The position numbers were made by a program, and so were the translations under genes. From assembly GCA_951394405.1 (NCBI GenBank), contig OX596335.1, positions 4,340,001 to 4,404,000 of the forward strand: a stretch of DNA of 64,000 nucleotides, read 5' to 3'. Position 1 is the first letter of the stretch. Every line of letters starts with the position of its first letter. Origin of the DNA: Coprinellus micaceus (lineage: Eukaryota > Basidiomycota > Agaricomycetes > Agaricales > Psathyrellaceae). The notes beneath the pieces are model-generated. The model was not told the DNA's origin. It made no database searches and saw only the letters and a program-made list of their open reading frames with translations. Positions 56,892 to 64,000 of this stretch are shown here, one piece after another.

Positions 56892-57319
56892 GGTTGCAGT
56901 GATAGTTTGAGGTTAAGTTGGCTTCGTCCGGTTATATTTGGGTTATATAGATGTTGATGATATGGGAGATCGTTGTAATGCATAGCCTGATGATCCGGGG
57001 AAGAAATGGGCGGTGGACATCATTTAACACTCTCCTGCACAACGGAAGTGCAATCCAAATTCCAATCTCCTGGTGTGGTTGATGGAACACTGTTCGAGTC
57101 TCGAATATAGAGGAGGCTGAGCCGGGTTGGGTGAGGGCCTCTAGGCAAAGTTCCTAAGGAAAGCTGGACGCGCTCGTAGGTGGTACAAAGTACCTCCCCT
57201 AATCCAGCTAGGCGCTAGCCGCTGAAATCCCTTCGGAACCTCCAATAGTCCTGTGGGCGGTGATGGAGATGGTTCCGTAACCAACACCGCCTATTCAGCC
57301 TCCCCAACAGGAACGAGCA
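56892..57319. other. Intergenic stretch
   Basis: A promoter region for the annexin, including a TATATTTGGG-like AT-rich segment at about 56933-56950. No gene is seen. Confidence 0.4.
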
Positions 57320-58557
57320 TCAGCGACTGTCTCCAGGCAATCCAGCCATCTCCTCAAACCACCGCACAACAGAGGCCACCTTCCTCACACACGGATCGCT
57401 CTCTCCCAGCCTCAAATCAGGTCTGAAGACACCATCCTCGTGGGCATGCGGCATCGTCCTGTAACATATAGTCATTTTAGACTTCAGCATCGGAGAAGCG
57501 GTGAAGTTTGGGGAGGTTGAGGGGTCGTTGGAATCCACCGTTACGTCTGCACCGCGGTCAAAAGGCGCAAGAGTAAACGTAGTCGGGATGTCACTCACTG
57601 TCCAGATGGACTACATCTCCCCGCTTACACCCCATTCCCTGGCCAATCCCGCCCCACTCCTCCGCAACTTCCCTCCACGCCGTGAGCTTGCCCACACACC
57701 CTTCCTGGTCTGCAAGCACCAGCCTCAAGACCCCCACCCGCTTCCCCGCGTCCTTGCCATTCTTGATCGTGATCATCTCAGGACCGTCGACCTCCGCGAT
57801 CGCAAGTAGGAGGTTCACCTTCCTTCCCTTGCTTGGTGTCTTGGAGACCTGGGCGAGCGAAGCAAGGGCGTGGATGTTGAAATGGAACGTTGGGAATCGG
57901 GCGATGGACGAGGCGTCCGAATAATTGAAGCTCTGTGTTTCTTGTGATTCAAAGACGCCCGAGTCGGATATCGCGCTGGCGTTGGCGGTAGTACGGTTGG
58001 GTATGGGGGGAGGAGCCATGCTGCCTAGAGAATCATCCTGGCTGCCTCCCCGCAGGAAGCTGATGCTTCCGTGGCTCTTCACTGCCCTGGATGAGTCGCC
58101 TCCTTCTCCAGGATTCGTTGGAGGCCATGTAATTATTGTAGTCATGTCTATACACGACAACGCTAAGCTTCAACAAATGTCACGGCTCGAAGGACTCACC
58201 ACCCCGCACCCCGTCTGGCTTCTCACCGCCTCCCTCCTCATCGTCCAGAACCTCCCCGTATCCAACGTCCGTCCTATCAAAGATCGCGTTCTTGTAGATC
58301 AACGATATCCTCCTACTCGCCGCTTCAAGCGTCGCCGGGGGATACATGAACGAGTCCGCGCGCTGGAGCAATCGAGCAGACGAGGCAGACCTCATCGGCC
58401 ACAAGTAACTCTCCTGTTCATTCGAACCCGAGGCGCTTAACGGCGTCGGTTGCGGATGGGGACGCTGGTGGTCAGACGTCGACACTGTTTGCCAGTGATA
58501 CCCTTCGGTCGAGTTCACTGCAGATGGGGGAGGTGCACCCAGAAATACGCGATACAT
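57320..58557 (-). CDS. OB-fold-like conserved protein, possible shieldin-2-like
   Basis: Three exons (58557 to about 58200, about 58146 to 57600, about 57549 to 57320), about 375 residues, joined by gtgagt donors. The start is MYRVFLGAPPPSAVN. A conserved segment reads SSARLLQRADSFMYPPATL and ISLIYKNAIFDRTDVGYGE. The second exon has FPTFHFNIHALASLAQV, VNLLLAIAEVDGPEMITIK, NGKDAGKRVGVLRLVLADQE, GCVGKLTAWREVAEEWGG and RGDVVHL. The latter looks like a nucleic-acid-binding OB fold ('V.GPE.ITIK.G..AGK...L.L.D..G...L..W'). The last exon has LKSKMTICYRTMPHA and DPCVRKVASVVRWFEEMAG. The arrangement recalls the OB domains of shieldin subunit 2, but I hold that link at low confidence. Confidence 0.65.
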
Positions 58558-58891
58558 AATGAAACATGGAGGTTGGAAAGCAAACTCATCGGAAGCTTGG
58601 TCCTGCTCGATGTGTGGGAACCTGGAACAACGCGTCCACGACGCCGCACTCGCGCGACGTGGTGTGTTTCAATCTTTCATATCAACTCTCGCTACACGAT
58701 ACGGACCAAGCATTTATATTAACTTGGGACATACACATAGCATAGAATATACAAAGCAACAAGACAGAAATACCACCCAGTGGGCGACGGAGAAAAAGAG
58801 ACTATGAGCAGTGGGTAAGTATTTTCAACACGTGTATCTCACCCTCGAAGTTGCACAATGATGAGGCAGGACACTTGCCAGTAGGGCGTAC

Positions 58892-59934
58892 TCAGTACCG
58901 CCTATCATCGTAGCGGCGGTCTTCCCTGTAGCGGTCGCCCCTATCCCTGTCCCTGTGGTCGTCCCTGCGGTCATAGTCACGACGATAGTAGTCGTCGCGC
59001 CCACCTCCACCTCCACCCCCACCGCGCCTCTCCCGTCGGTCGTCGTAGTCCCTGCTGTACCGGCTGTCGTACGGACGCGGGTCATATGGTCTCTCGTCTG
59101 ATGCTGGAAGCCTCAGCTAAAGATGCAGCAGAAGTGAAACAAAGACTAACATTCAAATCGCTTGGGAGGCCCGTAGTACCTTCCCGGGGTGGGTGTGCGT
59201 GCGCGGGCACGGCGGGCCTAGACGTCATGATAAGTATGAATGTTGATGGTTTCCTCTTTCAACACACCTTCTCAACAGTCATGATCTTGCCCATGAATTC
59301 TGTGGTGTTCAGGGCAACAATGGCCGCGTCGGCTTCCTCGACAGACTCCATCGTCACGAAACCGAATCCACGAGACTCCCTGGAATGAGGGTCGTACATG
59401 ACCGATGCTTTTTTAACCTGTGCCACACTGGGTCAGTGTCTGGAGAAATGCCAATAAAAATCCACTCACCCTGCCAACTTTGGCAAAGGCAGCCTCCAAG
59501 TCGCGGGTGTCGACTTTATGGGCGAGACCAGAGACATGAAGGTTATTTCCAGGGTTGTTTCCACCGGGATCACGACTGTCAAAAATGAGTAAATTTGACA
59601 GGTCCTATGAACGAGACACGTACCCTCCACGATCGCCACGGTCACCACCACCACCGCGCTCGCGGTCGTCTCGGTCGTCCCTGCGAACCGGACTCCTACT
59701 TCTGCTCGACCTCCTAGGAGGCTCGGGGTTCCTATCCTCCCTCATCGGAGAGCGTCCTCCACCGTTCCAGTTACGGTCATCCTGAGGCGCTCCCCCATTG
59801 CTGATGCCGTTGTCGTGGGTGGGTATGCTAATCCCTCCGTTGCTGGGGGCCATGTCTTGCGATTGCCAGGCTGGATAAGAAGAGAGGGTGGAGGCGTCAG
59901 GTCGTCTATCATCATATTTGGTGGCTGGGCGCAT
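58892..59934 (-). CDS. Transformer-2-like SR protein with one RRM
   Basis: Five exons, about 280 residues. The N-terminus is disordered (MRPATKYDDRRPD..., an RSSRSRSPVRRDDRD RS patch). The single RRM has RNP2 NLHVSGLA and RNP1 RGFGFVTM, with LEAAFAKVGRVKKASVMYDP between them and AIVALNTTEFMGKIMTVEKA after. Then ARARTPTPGRYYGPPKR, the linker typical of Tra2-type factors, and an RGG/DDYRR-rich tail ending DDRRY. It is a probable nuclear splicing regulator. The RRM is spread over three exons. Confidence 0.88.
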
Positions 59935-61147
59935 AGCGAAGGGGGGAAAGGAATTGGAGTTTGAAGGGGATGGCCACGTATGAGGTAGTTGGAACGTAAA
60001 AATGCAAGGCGACGGCAAGGCTTCGAGCGCGCGCAAAAGAGAAAAGGGACGTGGGGGAGCCCCAGGTCCTAGACTCTTTCCCAGCGCCTCAGTATGTATA
60101 ATGTTCGAAAGGCGAAACCATGGGCTGGAAGAGGTGTCGAACGCATGGAGTGGCCATGACAATGCATGCTGGGTGCTGGTCGACGTGGCCCGAAAAAGGT
60201 GGAAAGGTTCGTTGTCGTCGTCGCTGATGCTGGGAACGTACCGTCATCCATGTTGGAAGTCGTGGGGGTTGTTGAATTCGAATACGGTTTCGAACTTCAA
60301 CGTTGAAGAGAAAGAGTTGAAAGGCAAAGCTGTGACACCTCGATGGTTCAACACCGCCACCTTCCAGAAGGTCCTGCACAACACGAACAAGCATTATTGC
60401 CCCCTATCTCGGTCCTGGAGGGAAGTTCAACGGGCAAGAGGGGAGGGTAGACGCAGGGAAGAGGCCTGAAATTGTACGTGTTGGTAACTACCTAGGAAAT
60501 GATGTACACGGGTTTGGGTGTAAGGAGGGAGGAAGGGACGTATGCAAAAGAAAAGGTGTGGAACTTTGCGCGTTGAGAATGAAGGGGTAACGAGAGACAG
60601 TGACAACTGGGACAGGAGATACCAACGAACATGGGATGGCGCAGCGTGCACAGCCCGAGGACGGTAAGCGCCGGCGCTTGGGCGCTTATCTTTGTCGGAA
60701 ATCAAGCACGAAGCAACGACCCCATGGGGTAAGGAGTGCGAAGGAGTAGAAGGCACTGCGAAGGGGGAAGACTTGTGAATCGGCTGAGGAAGAGTGGAGG
60801 GTCGTCTGAAGCCTTAGTTGAGGGAGCTTGGGGCTGGCAGCCCGCCACCAACTCCAAGAACCCTCACGAGGTGACAACCCACGCGGTGAGGCCTATGGTG
60901 TCGCCGGTCTGTTCATGGCACCCTTAGATCCCTGTGGGCGAGAACTCTGAGGCTGAGGGGGGCGCTGGTGTCGGGGGACCGTCCCGGGGTGAGTCGAAGT
61001 CGGAGGGCCGGCGCCATTGAAGAAAGCATAGAACGGACAGAAGTCCCCCATAGACAGTAACGCCGAAGCACTTCAGCTTCAGGCCCTAGGGGCTACCAAT
61101 CCACCCGGGTATATAAAACTAATATGTACAGCACCCAAGGGACACAT
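59935..61147. other. Intergenic stretch
   Basis: Upstream region of the Tra2-like gene and downstream region of the Atg27-like gene. I see no exon chain. Open frames near 60002-60469 lack splice or family support. Confidence 0.45.
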
Positions 61148-62654
61148 TTAGATCAATGGCTTGCTCGAGGAACCCCCTGAGCCTGCTGGGGGTTGGGTCT
61201 GCGCAGGCTTCCCATGGGAGCCATGCGGAGGACTCTCATCTCTCGGCGTCTCCTCGTCCGATTCCTCTTCGTCATCGTCGTCGTCGTCTTCTTCTTCCTC
61301 GTCGTCTTCACCCAACATATACTCCCGTTCAGCTTGTGACGCCTGCCGCACCTCTAGTTTCATTGGTACACGCGCGCCTGTCATGAGTTTCGGAGGCGGT
61401 GGTGGTGAGGTTGGCAATGGTTGCGAATAGGGTTGCGACAGAGATTGCGACAACGACTGAGGCTCAGCCTGTGCGCGTTGGGTCTCTGCGATAACCTGAG
61501 TTTGGTGCGATACGGGGTTCGTCTCTGGTTGCCGATGAGGCCGGGAGAACCCGATGTTCGCTTCGTCGTCATGCAGTGGGAACCCTCCAGCCTGAGCTTG
61601 GTGACTAACAGGATTGGGCCCTGGGGTTCTGGGATTGCGGGCCCCGTAGGACCCTGAACCGTTGCTCCCGGGTATATCGAGCTGTGCAGCGATGTCTTTT
61701 AGCCAGTCGATCGCTTCGGTTGTGTGGTATTTCATTGATTCCAGAGAGAATTGGGGTATTTGGTCGTAGCCTCTGAGCTGTAGGACGTAGCGGTTGTAGA
61801 GGGTGCCGAGGATGGTGTAGGCCATTAGCAGGGTGAGGAAGCTAGAAGGGTATCGTTAAGATTGAAGTGACGAAGAAAGGTAGTAGTACGTACATTACTG
61901 AAAGGAAGACGAAGAGTGACCAGATGAAGCCGCCCTCCCCTATTGGACAGGCATACTGCGGAATCGTCAGCTAGAGGTACATCACAACCAATCCGCAAGG
62001 ACGTACATGAGTCTTCCATTCGACTACGAAGGCACACGCAGCGTCCGCATTCCCTGGAGGTAGCTGGGCCACGAGACGAGGTTGGCCTGGACCGAAAACG
62101 CCAGGATCGCAGACGAAATCAACGATCGTTGATGCGCGAATGTCGAGTGCGTCTCCGTTGGACGCCCTGCACTTCGAGCCTTCCGATAATACTAGACGTG
62201 GTCTACCATCGTATATGCTGAGAGTCGTGTTTATCTTGCTGTAAACCGGTCAAGATGGTGGTACAACATAACAGGGGCCAGGAACGTACCCAATCACAAA
62301 GTCCCCGTGGTCCCTCCTAATGAAAGCTGCAACCTCCTCATCCTTGATTGTGTTATCCTTGATTCCATACGTCTCTGTCCTGACTCCCTGGCACATATTA
62401 ATTGGGAAGAGGTCGTCATCGGTGCCCGTTACATGGTAATCTTTACTAGACGCCGTCCCGCAGTCAGTGACCGCGATTACAGTAGATCGAACTCGTACGC
62501 ACCTGGACTTGAGAGCAGTCAAGTCAAAGAATTTGTTCTTGCCATGGACGGTGCATGGTTTATCGTCCCCAACGACCGAGGCGACGACGGCGCAGAGAAC
62601 GTAGACGGCGAACCAGAGGAGCTTTCTCGTCGCGGAGGACATGGTCAACTTCAT
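61148..62654 (-). CDS. Atg27 / mannose-6-phosphate-receptor-homology type I membrane protein
   Basis: About five exons, about 430 residues. The start gives MKLTMSSATRKLLWFAVYVL followed by CAVVASVVG, a signal peptide. A lumenal MRH-like domain follows (KPCTVHGKNKFFDLTALKS, YHVTGTDDDLFPINMCQGVR, DFVIG, SIYDGRPRLVLSEGSKC, FVCDP, AACAFVVEWKTHYACP) with paired cysteines. Next is one transmembrane segment (GFIWSLFVFLSVIFLTLLMA), the cytosolic YNRYVLQLRGYDQIPQFS motif typical of Atg27/MRL1-type proteins, and an unusually long tail ending in an acidic stretch (EDDEEEEDDDDDDEEESD). It is likely a Golgi/endosome sorting or autophagy membrane protein. It is divergent from the complex I gene, 139 bp apart. 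Confidence 0.8.
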
Positions 62655-62793
62655 TGATCTCGCGGGGCCGTTACGCCCAAACCTATTCCACGTGCGCAGA
62701 GTCACACATTCGTCACGTCACGCTGACATTGCGTGACACCTCCCGCTCAGGTCCGGTCTGTGCTCGACGTTGCCCTCGACGACCTCAACCATT

Positions 62794-64000
62794 ATGGCCA
62801 CAACAGCCTTTCTGCGCTCGGTAGCGCGCACGTCGCGCGTTGCCGGGGGTCCCTCTAAGTTGGCGCGCAGGGGATTCGCCTCGACGCTGGCGAAGGGAGC
62901 TCAAACTAGTGAACGTGCCGAAACTCCTCGGACAGCTCACGACTACCATACTGTCGAGGATTTGCAGGGTCTTCACGCCTCGGATATTCTACCTGAGCCT
63001 GGTACGGAGAAGGATGCGAAGATGAGGCACTTCACTGGTGTGTTTTCTTTTGGCTAGGCGGACTCCTCGGTCTGACAAGTTTGGGACAGTTAACTTTGGG
63101 TATGACCTTCAAAAATTTGGACATACGTCTGTGTTTTAATGGCGTTACAGACCTCAGCATCCTGCTGCCCACGGTGTGCTGCGTATGATTTTGGAGTTGA
63201 ACGGTGAAGAGATTCTGCGGGCAGATCCTGTGCGTACTTCAGAAATTCCAGTCATTTCATAGGCTAACGGAACTATTAGCACATTGGTCTGCTTCACCGA
63301 GGAACCGAAAAGCTCATCGAGTACAAGAACTACACACAAGCCCTCCCCTACTTCGATCGTCTGGACTACGTCTCCATGAGTTCGTATTCCACCCCGGTTC
63401 AATCATTATTCCTGCTCACCTGGATTTAGTGACCAACGAACTCTGCTACTCCCTCGCCGTGGAGAAGCTCCTCAACATCCAAGTCCCTGAGCGAGCCCAG
63501 TGGATCCGAACCCTTTTTGGTGAAATCACCCGTATCCTCAACCGTCAGTGGGATATCCTTAGCCAAGCCTTCACACAATTTCCTGACGAGACATATAGAC
63601 CTGATGGCTGTCCTCACTCACGTCATGGACGTTGGTGGATTGACCCCCTTCTTGTGGGGTTTCGAAGAGCGAGAGAAGCTCATGGAATTCTACGAGCGTG
63701 TCTCTGGCGCCCGTATGCACGCTGCCTATGTTCGCCCCGGTGGTGTTGCGTTCGATCTCCCCCACGGATTGCTCGAGGATATCTTCAAGTGGTCGACGCA
63801 GTTCGCCAGCCGTATCGACGAGATTGAGGAGGTCGTTACTGGTAACCGTATCTGGAAGGAGCGAACGATTGGTATTGGCCGCGTGACAGCGAAGGAGGCG
63901 TTGGACTGGAGTTTCAGTGGTGTCATGCTGCGTGGATCTGGCGTCCCTTGGGATATCCGTAAGGTTGCTCCTTATGACAAATATGCTGAGGTACGTGTCT
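62794..64000 (+). CDS. NDUFS2: NADH:ubiquinone oxidoreductase 49-kDa subunit (partial, 3' cut by window)
   Basis: The nuclear-encoded subunit of mitochondrial complex I that lines the quinone site. The start gives [20 protein letters not shown], an Arg-rich presequence. Then [18 protein letters not shown] and, across introns, [100 protein letters not shown]. The key quinone-site residues are in place: the H-P-A-A-H-G loop and the Tyr in [10 protein letters not shown]. The visible part ends at YAEV with a gtacgt donor at 63991. All junctions are canonical. Confidence 0.97.

Overview
The window is nuclear DNA from a filamentous basidiomycete, most likely an agaricomycete. The evidence is dense 50-70 nt GT-AG introns in almost every gene, RS-rich splicing-type proteins, a fungal Atg27-like protein, an expanded family of agaricomycete kinase-like genes, and a TPR protein of the kind common in mushroom genomes. 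All exon models were read by eye from splice consensus, frame continuity and protein family resemblance; no search was run.

Layout. 1-5.8 kb: the 3' end of a TPR-repeat gene, a gene-poor stretch, and a small split gene whose second intron carries a 470-bp Tc1/mariner-type MITE. 5.8-11.8 kb: three related genes (-, +, -) built from one, two and three copies of a helix-turn-helix-like module. 12-22.8 kb: housekeeping genes: condensin SMC4, a Gal80-like oxidoreductase, tRNA-Glu(TTC), an SCI1-like RS protein and thioredoxin. 23.9-25.3 kb: a solitary kinase-like gene. 25.8-31 kb: a small hypothetical gene, RuvB-like 2 and mitochondrial ribosomal protein L2.

31.4-50.1 kb is the accessory heart of the window. 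It holds six head-to-head modules, each a minus-strand kinase-like gene of seven exons facing a plus-strand three-exon gene for a small protein (75-77 residues in five modules, 123 in one), with 245-470 bp between the start codons. Two housekeeping genes (a methyltransferase and a GON7-like gene) interrupt the array between the second and third modules. The kinase-like proteins keep the HRD...N and DFG-position aspartates, but every copy has Arg where the VAIK lysine should be. The small proteins share a sparse pattern that suggests an SH3-like barrel. A segmental duplication, a truncated kinase fragment and an orphan 5' exon show that the array turns over by duplication and loss. This paired system is the best candidate for something undescribed.

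50.2-64 kb: housekeeping again: UTP14, annexin, an OB-fold-like protein, a Tra2-like RRM protein, an Atg27/MRH-type membrane protein and the 49-kDa complex I subunit, which is cut by the window end. Several gene pairs are divergent over short intergenic spaces: 11.8/12.0, 29.46/29.68 and 62.65/62.79 kb.
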